From Spirochaetaceae bacterium (lineage in GTDB: Bacteria; Spirochaetota; Spirochaetia; Treponematales; Treponemataceae), in the NCBI GenBank assembly GCA_017382775.1, contig JAFNZQ010000101.1:1-12618 (forward strand): DNA of 12,618 nucleotides, written 5' to 3'. A model generated the notes under the pieces. The model saw only the letters and a list, made by a program, of their open reading frames with translations, was not told the origin of the DNA and searched no databases. Both the position numbers and the translations under genes were made by a program. How positions within the stretch are numbered: position 1 is the stretch's first letter; each line of letters opens with the position of its first letter. This document shows positions 1 to 6,787 of the stretch, piece after piece.

Positions 1-315
1 ATAGTCGGCAATTCCTGAGGTTTTGTAAACCGAATCTATTCTTCCGAATCGGTCTGCGGTTTTCAAAATGATTCCGATATTCCCGGGAACGTCAAACATG
101 GCTCCTCGCCGCAGTGCCGGATAATAAATCAATACGTAGGTGGCCAGTGGCTGCCCTTCATCTTCCAAAACGAAAAGCATATTCAAAAATGTTTCGTTTT
201 CCACAGCGTCGGTTACCACGTCGGTACGCAACGAAAAGTAAAAAACTCCCGTGGATACAATCAAAACGGCTGCAATCAAAAGAACGATTACCGAGCCTTT
301 CTCGTTTTTCGTCAT
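1..315 (-). CDS. LCP (LytR-CpsA-Psr)-like membrane-anchored protein, N-terminal part
   Basis: Partial gene of 105 codons, running off the left edge. It starts at the ATG at 315-313, which overlaps the yqeK stop codon as ATGA, with a GAGGTGAG ribosome site just upstream. Seen: a charged start (MTKNEKGS), one hydrophobic segment at about residues 8-28, then an extracytoplasmic stretch including FLNMLFVLEDEG, TYVLIYYPALRRGAMFDVPG and a later RFGRIDSVY. Known: LCP proteins are single-pass membrane proteins whose outer domain begins with a segment of this kind, and members in other phyla transfer glycopolymers to the cell wall. Inferred: this is the LCP-like gene that, as I recall, often follows nadD and yqeK in spirochaetes. 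The catalytic arginines and the rest of the domain lie outside the window, so the substrate cannot be judged. Confidence 0.6.
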   Translation of the reverse strand, partial: MTKNEKGSVIVLLIAAVLIVSTGVFYFSLRTDVVTDAVENETFLNMLFVLEDEGQPLATYVLIYYPALRRGAMFDVPGNIGIILKTADRFGRIDSVYKTSGIADY

Positions 316-887
316 TGTTTACTCACCTCTTCCAACCAATCCAAAAAGTCAAAGGTCCGATTTGACATTTTTTTCCCTTTAAACTTCACATAAGCAATGT
401 TTTCAAGAACAATTTTTCGCGCCAATTCCCGCAAAGGCAATTTTTGCAAAGCACGCAAATCATTTTTCCGTTCTCTGGTGGGTTCCACCTTGTCCGCAAC
501 AAAAATCATAAGGCCCAAATCGGATAAATCCGGTTTCCCAAAGGTATGATGGGCCACAGCTTCCAAAACTTCCTCGTCGTCAATGGCAAATCTTTCTTTT
601 AAAAGAACGGCCGCCGCCCGTCCGTGCAAAAGAGAAATTTTTTCCCTTTCGATTTCGTCCGCCTCGGATCCATCCTTTGCCGCCAAATTCCAAATCCTTT
701 CATCGGACATTTCTTTGCAAATATCGTGGGCTATTCCCGCCAAAAATCCTCTGGATGCATTCAAATTGTAATTGGCACAAAATGCTGCCGCCGTTCCTGC
801 CACCCACAGAGAGTGGGAGAATCGGCTTTCGCTCAAATTTTCCCGTGCGAAATCCGTAATTTCGCCAATTTTTTTATCAAAATCCAT
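312..887 (-). CDS. yqeK: YqeK-type HD-domain hydrolase (symmetrical Ap4A hydrolase family)
   Basis: 191 residues. The family cleaves diadenosine tetraphosphate symmetrically to two ADP in the cytoplasm. The HD-domain metal ligands are visible in order: H25 (RFSHS), H54-D55 (GIAHD), H88 (LLHG), H113-H114 (AVAHHTFG) and D132 (FVADKVEPTR). The HHTFG and ADKVEPTR segments are typical of YqeK. The start is the ATG at 887, chosen because an AAGGAAGG ribosome site lies five bases upstream and the protein then has normal family length; the frame is open to 974, but the extra 29 residues only shadow the end of nadD. The gene overlaps nadD by 11 bases and its stop overlaps the LCP-like start as ATGA, so it is probably co-translated with both. 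nadD-yqeK adjacency is common in bacteria and links it to NAD/nucleotide metabolism. Confidence 0.88.
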   Translation of the reverse strand: MDFDKKIGEITDFARENLSESRFSHSLWVAGTAAAFCANYNLNASRGFLAGIAHDICKEMSDERIWNLAAKDGSEADEIEREKISLLHGRAAAVLLKERFAIDDEEVLEAVAHHTFGKPDLSDLGLMIFVADKVEPTRERKNDLRALQKLPLRELARKIVLENIAYVKFKGKKMSNRTFDFLDWLEEVSKQ

Positions 888-1503
888 TTTGCCCTTCCTT
901 TGCTCCGTAAAGTCCGTTGGCAATAATTGTCTCCCGAACATTTTGGGGAACGAAATATTGCCAACTTTGGCCATTGGTTATTGCGGAACGGACCTCGCCG
1001 GAAGAAATGCTTATTCGCGGGTTTTGGAAAAAACGGCAAGGGAAACGTTTGTTTCCGGAAATGAAAAAATTTTCGGTGGAAAAATCGGGATTGTCCCGTC
1101 TTCCCACCAAAATGTCAAAATTTTCCGCCAGTTCCTCGCAATTTTTCCATCGGTAAAATTCTTCCACAAGGTCATCTCCGATTATAACCGAAATTTTATT
1201 TTCTTTCAACCTGTGGGCGTATTTTTTTTTCAAATAATATAATGTATCTATGCTGCGGGACACTCCGCCCCGTTGAATTTCCCAATCGTCGGCTTCAAAA
1301 AAGGGATTTTCCTCCACTGCGGATTTCACCATGGCGTAACGCAACCGGCCATCCACCGGTTTTTCCCCTTGTTTATGGGCGGAAATACAGGCAGGAACGA
1401 AAATAACCTTGTCCAAATTAAAGGCAATGCGGGCTGAATCCGCCAAAATGAGATGTCCCAAATGGAGTGGATCAAAACTGCCGCCGTAAAAGCCGAGCCT
1501 CAT
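877..1503 (-). CDS. nadD: Nicotinate-nucleotide adenylyltransferase NadD
   Basis: 208 residues from the ATG at 1503. The enzyme makes nicotinate adenine dinucleotide from NaMN and ATP, the step before NAD synthetase. Seen: the nucleotidyltransferase motif GGSFDPLHLGHL at residues 7-18 with the HxGH-type site, the family-typical VFVPA-like segment at 34-38 (IFVPA), IIGDD at 107-111, and SISSGEVRSAI at 165-175 in the place of the usual ISSTxIR motif. The Thr-to-Gly change there is slightly unusual. The ATG at 1503 overlaps the obg stop as ATGA; another ATG three codons upstream (1512) is possible but would lengthen the protein ahead of the conserved N-terminal strand. Its 3' end overlaps yqeK by 11 bases. 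Length is normal for the family and the assignment is firm. Confidence 0.93.
   Translation of the reverse strand: MRLGFYGGSFDPLHLGHLILADSARIAFNLDKVIFVPACISAHKQGEKPVDGRLRYAMVKSAVEENPFFEADDWEIQRGGVSRSIDTLYYLKKKYAHRLKENKISVIIGDDLVEEFYRWKNCEELAENFDILVGRRDNPDFSTENFFISGNKRFPCRFFQNPRISISSGEVRSAITNGQSWQYFVPQNVRETIIANGLYGAKEGQNGF
893..900 (-). promoter_or_regulatory. Ribosome binding site of yqeK
   Basis: AAGGAAGG on the minus strand, five bases before the ATG at 887 and inside the end of nadD. It decides in favour of this start over the longer open frame. Confidence 0.7.
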
Positions 1504-2585
1504 TCCGTCCATTCTTGTCCCGGGTATTGGATGCTACCGTCGGTAACGGAGCGAGTTTCCAAAAATTTGCTCCGTTTGGGCTTTTGAGTCGTTCCGCTGA
1601 AAACCAATTCTGTTATGGCTTTTTTGGCTTCATCCATGTTCCATCCCTTTGCCACGGAAACGGAAACGATTTTTTCATTGGGATATTTCTCTTTGAATTG
1701 AGAAAAATTTTCTTCACCGTGGGGAAGATCCATTTTGTTTGCCAAAATAATATAGGGCTTTTCTGCCAAAATCGGTGAAAATTTTTGTAACTCGGCCTTT
1801 AATGTGTCAAGAGCCGTCAAAAAATTTCTGTTATCAATATCGATCATGAAAATCAAAAGGGAAGTGCGGGAAATATGTTTCAGAAACCGTGTTCCCAGTC
1901 CCTTCCCGTCACCGGCATTTTCGATAATTCCCGGAATGTCCGCAATGATTATGTCCTGCTGGTCGGTGTGCAAAACGCCCAAGTTGGGAATTTTTGTGGT
2001 GAAAGGGTAGGGGGCGATTTTCGGTCTTGCATTGGTAAAATAGTTTAGGAGAGAGGATTTTCCCGCATTTGGAAATCCCACCAGGCCCACATCCGCAATT
2101 ATGCTCAATTCGATTTTAACTTCCCGAGTTTCCCCGGGTGCTCCGGGATTTGCCCGACGAGGTGCCTGATTTACGGAACTTTTGAAGTGGATGTTCCCCC
2201 AGCCGCCTTTTCCGCCTTCCAGGAACAAGAAACTTTGATCCTCATCACAGTCTGCGGCAAATTCCGCAATGAATTCGCCGGTTTGGGCATCGGTAATTAT
2301 GGTTCCCGGCGGAACGAAAACCGTGGCATTTTCACCGTCTTTACCGAAACGTTTGTTTCCGCTTCCGTCGCCACCGTTTTTTGCTTTAAAATGTTGCCGA
2401 TGATGTAAGTGAGTAAGGGTTCGTAAATTTTTTTTCACGGCAAAGACAACGTCGCCGCCTTTGCCTCCGTCACCACCGGAAGGTCCGCCGTTGGGAATAT
2501 ACTTTTCCCGCCTGAAAGCAATACAGCCATTGCCTCCTTTGCCGGAACTGACTTGAATGATTGTTTCGTCGGAAAAGCGAATCAC
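1500..2585 (-). CDS. obg: GTPase Obg (CgtA), ribosome assembly factor
   Basis: 361 residues. Obg is an essential GTPase that binds the large ribosomal subunit during assembly and is linked to stringent control. Seen: the glycine-rich Obg fold at residues 1-160 (SSGKGGNGCIAFRREKYIP at 13-31, then many GG repeats), then a G domain with G1 GFPNAGKSS at 170-178, switch I YPFTT at 193-197, G3 DIPG at 216-219, G4 NKMD at 283-286 and a G5-like SVS at 308-310. There is no room for the C-terminal OCT domain found in Bacillus Obg, so this is the shorter form, ending in a charged tail. The start is GTG at 2585, forming a GTGA overlap with the upstream ABC ATPase gene; the conserved N-terminus begins right there. 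The usual neighbours rplU and rpmA are absent upstream. Confidence 0.96.
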   Translation of the reverse strand: MIRFSDETIIQVSSGKGGNGCIAFRREKYIPNGGPSGGDGGKGGDVVFAVKKNLRTLTHLHHRQHFKAKNGGDGSGNKRFGKDGENATVFVPPGTIITDAQTGEFIAEFAADCDEDQSFLFLEGGKGGWGNIHFKSSVNQAPRRANPGAPGETREVKIELSIIADVGLVGFPNAGKSSLLNYFTNARPKIAPYPFTTKIPNLGVLHTDQQDIIIADIPGIIENAGDGKGLGTRFLKHISRTSLLIFMIDIDNRNFLTALDTLKAELQKFSPILAEKPYIILANKMDLPHGEENFSQFKEKYPNEKIVSVSVAKGWNMDEAKKAITELVFSGTTQKPKRSKFLETRSVTDGSIQYPGQEWTE

Positions 2586-3292
2586 GATTTTTTCTGCCTT
2601 CGGAAATTTTCCGCCACAGAACCGTCTTTCAGCCGAATCACATGATCCGCGTCTTTGTAAATGTTTTGGTCGTGGGTGGAAAAAATAAATGTAGTTTGAA
2701 ATTCACGGTTAATCTGTTTCATCAACGCGATAATGTTTTCTCCGTTGGTGCTGTCCAAATTTGCCGTGGGCTCATCCGCCATGACCACACTGGGCCGAGT
2801 GACCAATGCTCTGGCAATGGCAACTCGCTGACGTTGCCCGCCGGAAAGTTCGTTGGGCTTGTGATTACGCCACTCCGTCAAGCCCACTGCCTCAATGAGG
2901 TAGTCAATGTATTCGGCATCCTTCCGTTTTTGTTCGGGACTTCGTTTTTTGTCCGTTATGAGCAACGGAAATTCCACGTTCTCAACCACGTTAAGAACGG
3001 GCAATAAATTAAAAGATTGAAAAATAAATCCGATGAACCGCTGACGAAGCCGTGTTAAGTCTCTGTCGGCAAAACCGCTGATGTCTTGACCGTCAATAAT
3101 GACTTCGCCCGCAGTTGCTGTATCGATGCAACCCAAAATGTTCAGCACAGTCGATTTTCCTGAACCGGAAGGGCCTATAAGAGAAACAAAATCCGATTTT
3201 TCTATATCGAAAGAAATATCATTCAATGCCACAACTTCTGTGGTGTCCAAATGATAAATCTTTCGAACATTGCGAAGACTGATGATTGACAC
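2582..3292 (-). CDS. ABC transporter ATP-binding protein, LolD/MacB/FtsE-like class
   Basis: 236 residues, a complete single nucleotide-binding domain. Seen: Walker A GPSGSGKST at 40-48, Q-loop Q92 in GFIFQSFNLLP, signature LSGGQRQRVAIARAL at 149-163, Walker B VVMADEPT at 169-176, D-loop NLDS at 178-181 and switch histidine H207 (STHD). The sequence style (GFIFQSFNLLP, ADEPTANLDS) is that of ATPases serving MacB/LolCE-type permeases, which extract lipoproteins or move peptides and drugs using periplasmic force. No partner permease lies in the window. The start is GTG at 3292, only 22 bases after the outer-membrane gene; an in-frame TAA lies three codons upstream, so no longer start exists. 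The ribosome site is weak. The stop overlaps obg as GTGA. A role in envelope lipoprotein trafficking is possible but not shown. Confidence 0.88.
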   Translation of the reverse strand: MSIISLRNVRKIYHLDTTEVVALNDISFDIEKSDFVSLIGPSGSGKSTVLNILGCIDTATAGEVIIDGQDISGFADRDLTRLRQRFIGFIFQSFNLLPVLNVVENVEFPLLITDKKRSPEQKRKDAEYIDYLIEAVGLTEWRNHKPNELSGGQRQRVAIARALVTRPSVVMADEPTANLDSTNGENIIALMKQINREFQTTFIFSTHDQNIYKDADHVIRLKDGSVAENFRRQKKS

Positions 3293-3314
3293 TTCGGTTT
3301 ACAACAACTTAAAA

Positions 3315-3812
3315 TCAGAACCAGAAGCGAATACCGAGGTTAATCGGCACACTCCAGTGGAAGATGTCAAAATGATCGCCGTAGCCGGCGCTGATTCCAA
3401 TGCTTGCGCCCAACTGTGCGGCAGCCTGCAAGTAAATTTCAAATTTGTTGTTGAATAACATCCAGTTCATACCAATGGGGATGCGTCCACCAACGTTGAT
3501 TCCGAAATAGTCGTTATTCCAGATGTTTACTCCCACGTAGGCGCCAACACCGAAATACCAGTTCCAAATTCCCACGATGGGTTTGTTCAAAATCCACCAG
3601 TCGGCAGTAACACCGGCAGAAAACCATTGTGAGCCAAAGCCCAAATCAACAGCCCAAACAACAGGCAAGTTGTCGGTTTTGAATGTGATGGCTCCACCGC
3701 CACCAAAGTTAGCTCCGGGTGCTCCACCGCCTTGAATACCGATACCCCAAGCAAAAAGACTTGAAGTTCCAACGATACAAGCCAAAGCCAAAGCAAGAAT
3801 TTTCTTGTTCAT
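3315..3812 (-). CDS. Small outer-membrane beta-barrel protein with signal peptide (spirochaetal type)
   Basis: 165 residues. Seen: a signal peptide at about residues 1-21 (MNKKILALALACIVG, then SLFA as the likely signal peptidase I site), followed by a glycine- and aromatic-rich mature part with alternating hydrophobic and polar residues and no long hydrophobic helix. The C-terminus is LGIRFWF; a terminal aromatic residue on an amphipathic strand is the usual recognition signal for the BAM assembly machine. About 144 mature residues would fit a small barrel of roughly eight strands. From memory it resembles the spirochaetal family annotated as BAPKO_0422-like barrels, in Treponema typically short proteins with a GIGIQGG start and an LRFWF-like end. 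AGGAGGAA precedes the ATG and a near-perfect promoter lies just upstream, so expression may be high. Function (porin, adhesin or structural) is unknown. Confidence 0.8.
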   Translation of the reverse strand: MNKKILALALACIVGTSSLFAWGIGIQGGGAPGANFGGGGAITFKTDNLPVVWAVDLGFGSQWFSAGVTADWWILNKPIVGIWNWYFGVGAYVGVNIWNNDYFGINVGGRIPIGMNWMLFNNKFEIYLQAAAQLGASIGISAGYGDHFDIFHWSVPINLGIRFWF

Positions 3813-3815
3813 CTC

Positions 3816-3823
3816 TTCCTCCT
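3816..3823 (-). promoter_or_regulatory. Strong ribosome binding site of the outer-membrane protein gene
   Basis: AGGAGGAA on the minus strand, three bases before the ATG at 3812 (core AGGAGG about five bases away). It is the strongest ribosome site seen in this operon and fits an abundant envelope protein. Confidence 0.75.
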
Positions 3824-3837
3824 AATTAACTGTAAGG

Positions 3838-3866
3838 ATTCTATCACAAAAAGAATCCCGTGTCAA
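3838..3866 (-). promoter_or_regulatory. Sigma-70 promoter for the leftward operon (outer-membrane protein to LCP-like gene)
   Basis: Read on the minus strand: TTGACA (3866-3861), a 17-base spacer, TAGAAT (3843-3838). Five of six bases match at -10 and all six at -35, with ideal spacing. Transcription should start near 3831, giving a leader of only about 20 bases before the start codon. No terminator is visible between the genes downstream, so this promoter may serve the whole leftward operon. Confidence 0.85.
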
Positions 3867-4019
3867 GTAAATTTTAAAATATTTTCAATTTTTTCCAAAT
3901 TAAAAAAGGCCTCAAAATGATTGTCCTTTTCCTTTGCGGAGTAAAAGTGTCTTCGTTGCCCGTCGCTTCAAAAAATCGTAAAGTTATGCAAATAATTTCT
4001 TTTTTTTATACTTTTCCCC
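3867..4019. other. AT-rich spacer between divergent promoters
   Basis: About 150 bases between the two promoters, with A/T runs. I see no convincing operator, riboswitch or RNA gene. A weak inverted pair (AAAAGG near 3904 and CCTTTT near 3925) and a 36-codon frame at 3917-4027 are present, but both look like chance. Spacing this wide means the two promoters do not overlap physically. Confidence 0.5.
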
Positions 4020-4048
4020 TTGATTAAAAAATTGAAAAATGCTACAAT
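4020..4048 (+). promoter_or_regulatory. Sigma-70 promoter for the ABC importer operon
   Basis: TTGATT (4020-4025), a 17-base spacer, TACAAT (4043-4048). Four of six bases match consensus at -35 and five of six at -10, with ideal spacing. Transcription should start near 4055, leaving a leader of about 50 AT-rich bases before the GTG at 4106, too short for a known riboswitch. Confidence 0.75.
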
Positions 4049-4105
4049 AATAACGAAGTAATTTTTTTTTGATTGCGATAAGTTTTTATTTTTAAGGAAA
4101 AGATT

Positions 4106-5683
4106 GTGAATAATCAGCCATTGCTTGAATTAAAAAACATTACAAAAGAATTTTCCGGAACCGTGGTTTTGGAAGATGTCAGTTTTTCCCTCCATGAAGG
4201 CGAGATTTTAGGTTTGGTGGGCGAAAACGGTGCCGGCAAAACCACACTTATGAGTATTCTTTTCGGAATGCCCGTCATTACCGAAACCGGAGGATACGGC
4301 GGTTCCATAGTTTTGGATGGAACCGAATTACATTTCACATCTCCTTTTGATGCCTTGGATGCGGGAATCGGAATGGTCCATCAGGAATTTTCCCTAATCC
4401 CTGGATTTACTGTGGCGGAAAACATCCTTTTGAATCGGGAAATTATGCATCCCAATTTTGCTTGCGACATTTTCGGTCGCCGAATGAGCACCTTGGATCG
4501 ACCTGCTATGAAAAAGACCGCTGAGGAAGCCATTTCCTGGTTCGGACTGGATATTGATGTGAACACATTGGTTGCGAAAATGCCCGTGGGACACAAACAG
4601 TTTACGGAAATCGCCCGAGAAATCAATCGCAAAAACGTAAAAATTTTGGTTTTGGACGAACCTACCGCTGTTCTCACGGAAAGTGAAGCCTCCATTTTGC
4701 TTAAAACCTTAAAAAATCTTGCTAAAAGCGGAATTGCAATCATTTTTATTTCCCACAGATTGAACGAGGTGATGGAAATATGCGATCGTGTTGTTACCCT
4801 CCGTGACGGTAAATCCATTCGTGATGTGCCAATCGCCGAAACAAACGTCAAGGAAATTGCGGCCTCTTTGGTGGGGCGGGAAATTGCCGGCGGTAAAAAA
4901 CGGGAATTTCGGGATTTGGACACCGAAACAATATTGGAAATCAAAAATTTATGGGTGGATATGCCCGGCGAATTGGTTCGTGACGTGAATCTTTCCGTTA
5001 AGAAAGGCGAGATTTTGGGCATCGGTGGTTTGGCCGGTCAAGGCAAACTGGGTATTCCCAACGGAATTATGGGGCTTTTCCCCGCCGGCGGAAGCGTGGT
5101 TTTTGACGGAAAGGAAATTCCCCTTAATGATGCGGCCAAGGCTCTGGAATGCGGATTTGCCTTTGTTTCCGAAGATCGCCGAGGCGTTGGTCTCTTGCTG
5201 AACGAAAGCCTGGATTGGAACATCGCTTTTACCGCAATGCAGACGAAAAATGCCTTTTTGAAAAGCTTCCTCGGCGGACTGATTAAGTTGCGAGACGAAA
5301 AAGCCATGGCTGCTTTGGCAAAAAAATATATCGAAATGCTTGCCATAAAATGTACCGGTTTCCATCAGAAAGCCAAGGAACTTTCCGGAGGAAATCAGCA
5401 AAAAGTGTGTTTGGCCAAGGCCTTTTGTTTGGAACCGAGACTTTTGTTCGTTTCGGAACCCACTCGCGGCATTGACGTGGGAGCAAAGGAAGTCGTTTTG
5501 GACGTTTTGCGAAAGGTAAATCGGGAAAACGGCACCACAATCGTTATGGTTTCCAGCGAATTGGAAGAGTTAAGGTCTGTTTGCGACAGAATCGCAATAG
5601 TCAGTGGCGGAAAAATTGCCAACGTTCTTTCTGCCGGGGAAGATGCAACGGAATTTGCCATGCTGATGAGTGATGCCGTCTAA
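4106..5683 (+). CDS. ABC importer ATP-binding protein, two fused nucleotide-binding domains (RbsA/MglA/RfuB-like)
   Basis: 525 residues, the normal size for ATPases of the ribose/galactose/nucleoside importer class, in which one chain carries both domains. First domain: Walker A GENGAGKTT at 39-47, Q-loop Q93 (VHQEFSL), an aberrant signature MPVGHKQ at 159-165, Walker B ILVLDEPT at 180-187, switch H217 (ISHRLNE). Second domain: degenerate Walker A GLAGQGKLG at 308-316, canonical signature LSGGNQQ at 426-432, Walker B LLFVSEPTRGIDVGAK at 446-461 with Ser450 where the catalytic-site aspartate normally sits, and Ser484 at the switch-histidine position. Asymmetric second domains are common in the family. 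The start is GTG at 4106 with AAGGAA at 4094-4099. Two permease genes follow. The substrate could be a sugar, nucleoside or vitamin; the sequence does not decide. Confidence 0.92.
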   Translation: MNNQPLLELKNITKEFSGTVVLEDVSFSLHEGEILGLVGENGAGKTTLMSILFGMPVITETGGYGGSIVLDGTELHFTSPFDALDAGIGMVHQEFSLIPGFTVAENILLNREIMHPNFACDIFGRRMSTLDRPAMKKTAEEAISWFGLDIDVNTLVAKMPVGHKQFTEIAREINRKNVKILVLDEPTAVLTESEASILLKTLKNLAKSGIAIIFISHRLNEVMEICDRVVTLRDGKSIRDVPIAETNVKEIAASLVGREIAGGKKREFRDLDTETILEIKNLWVDMPGELVRDVNLSVKKGEILGIGGLAGQGKLGIPNGIMGLFPAGGSVVFDGKEIPLNDAAKALECGFAFVSEDRRGVGLLLNESLDWNIAFTAMQTKNAFLKSFLGGLIKLRDEKAMAALAKKYIEMLAIKCTGFHQKAKELSGGNQQKVCLAKAFCLEPRLLFVSEPTRGIDVGAKEVVLDVLRKVNRENGTTIVMVSSELEELRSVCDRIAIVSGGKIANVLSAGEDATEFAMLMSDAV

Positions 5684-5718
5684 AGGTCGCTAAACGAATT
5701 GTGTAGGAAGGAATAATT

Positions 5719-6774
5719 ATGAACAACATATTGGAAAAATGTAAAGAAGGCTTAAGAGAATTTGGCTTGCCCAGGCTTATTATAGCCATGTTTTTGGTGG
5801 CGCTTTTTATTGTTGCGCCCTTTGTGGGGGTTAGCGTAGCCAATTCCCTTTCCGATATTATCAATCGATTCGGTATGAATTCCTTGATGGTATTGGCCAT
5901 GGTTCCCATGATTCAGTGCGGTTGCGGTTTGAATTTCGGCCTTTCTCTCGGCGTTATTGCGGGACTTTTGGGAAGCACCATTGCAATGCAAATCGGTCTT
6001 GTGAGTTGGGCGGGCATTTTCGGAGCCATGCTTTTGTCAATCCCCTTTGCGGTTCTGTTGGGTTTTCTTTACAGTCGCATCCTTAATCGTGTAAAAGGCG
6101 AAGAAATGACCATCGCCATGTATATCGGTTTTGCCGCCGTTATGTTAATGAGTATAATGTGGCTGATTTTGCCCTTTGACAGTAACAACATGGTTTGGGG
6201 CTATGAAGGTCGCGGTCTGCGTACCACAATCACCTTGGACGGCTATTGGATGAAACAATTGAGTAATTTTCTTGCCATTCCCATCGGTGACAAATTCGTA
6301 TTCCCCACGGGAATGGTGCTTTTCGATGTGCTTTGTTTTGTGGCCATGGGGATTTTCCTTCGAACAAAAACCGGTACAGCCATGACGGCCGTGGGGTCCA
6401 ACCCGGATTTTGCTCGTTCCGGCGGAATTAGCATCAATCGGCTGCGAACAATCAGCATCATCATTTCCACGGTTTTCGGTGCCTTGGGAATTTTGGTTTA
6501 TCAGCAGAGTTTCGGATTTATCCAGCTTTACGGAGCGCCTTTGTACATGGCCTTTCCCGCTGTGGCATCCATTCTCATCGGTGGAGCCAGCATCAACAAG
6601 GCTTCCATAGTAAACGTAATTGTGGGAACAATTCTTTTCCAAGGAATTTTAACCATGACGCCCAGTGTAATTAACGGCGTTTTGCAAACCGATATGTCCG
6701 AGGTAATTCGAATCGTGCTTTCCAACGGAATGATTTTGTACGCCTTGACCCGAAAAAGCGGCACTACGAGATAA
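5719..6774 (+). CDS. ABC importer permease 1, BPD_transp_2 family
   Basis: 351 residues, mostly hydrophobic, with about eight to ten likely membrane segments (clear ones near residues 19-41, 54-66, 74-92, 96-119, 132-152, 197-214, 243-262, 275-290, 296-315 and 328-343). The cytoplasmic coupling loop expected in the ribose/galactose permease family is visible: RTKTGTAMTAVGSNPDFARS at about 215-234 followed by GGISINRLRTISIIIST at 235-251. A polar outer loop GYEGRGLRTTITLD at 161-174 matches a similar loop in the second permease. The gene begins 35 bases after the ATPase with AGGAAGGA before the ATG. It should pair with the next gene product to form the transmembrane channel that moves substrate inward using the double-domain ATPase. 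Confidence 0.9.
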   Translation: MNNILEKCKEGLREFGLPRLIIAMFLVALFIVAPFVGVSVANSLSDIINRFGMNSLMVLAMVPMIQCGCGLNFGLSLGVIAGLLGSTIAMQIGLVSWAGIFGAMLLSIPFAVLLGFLYSRILNRVKGEEMTIAMYIGFAAVMLMSIMWLILPFDSNNMVWGYEGRGLRTTITLDGYWMKQLSNFLAIPIGDKFVFPTGMVLFDVLCFVAMGIFLRTKTGTAMTAVGSNPDFARSGGISINRLRTISIIISTVFGALGILVYQQSFGFIQLYGAPLYMAFPAVASILIGGASINKASIVNVIVGTILFQGILTMTPSVINGVLQTDMSEVIRIVLSNGMILYALTRKSGTTR

Positions 6775-6787
6775 GGATGGAGTTTTT

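Noticed and set aside
888..974. Longer yqeK start
   Set aside because: The added 29 residues shadow nadD in another frame; AAGGAAGG supports the ATG at 887.
3904..3930. Possible terminator hairpin in the divergent spacer
   Set aside because: The stem is only about six base pairs, mostly A-T, and lies between divergent promoters where no gene ends.
3917..4027. 36-codon plus-strand frame upstream of the importer ATPase
   Set aside because: It has a poor ribosome site, runs across the -35 box of the importer promoter and has no protein-like composition, so chance is the better explanation.
4381..5022. Long minus-strand open frame (213 codons) opposite the importer ATPase, and similar long antisense frames elsewhere
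   Set aside because: It lies wholly within a gene with all the expected motifs. Antisense frames stay open because of the codon pattern of the sense gene, and none shows a recognisable domain or ribosome site.
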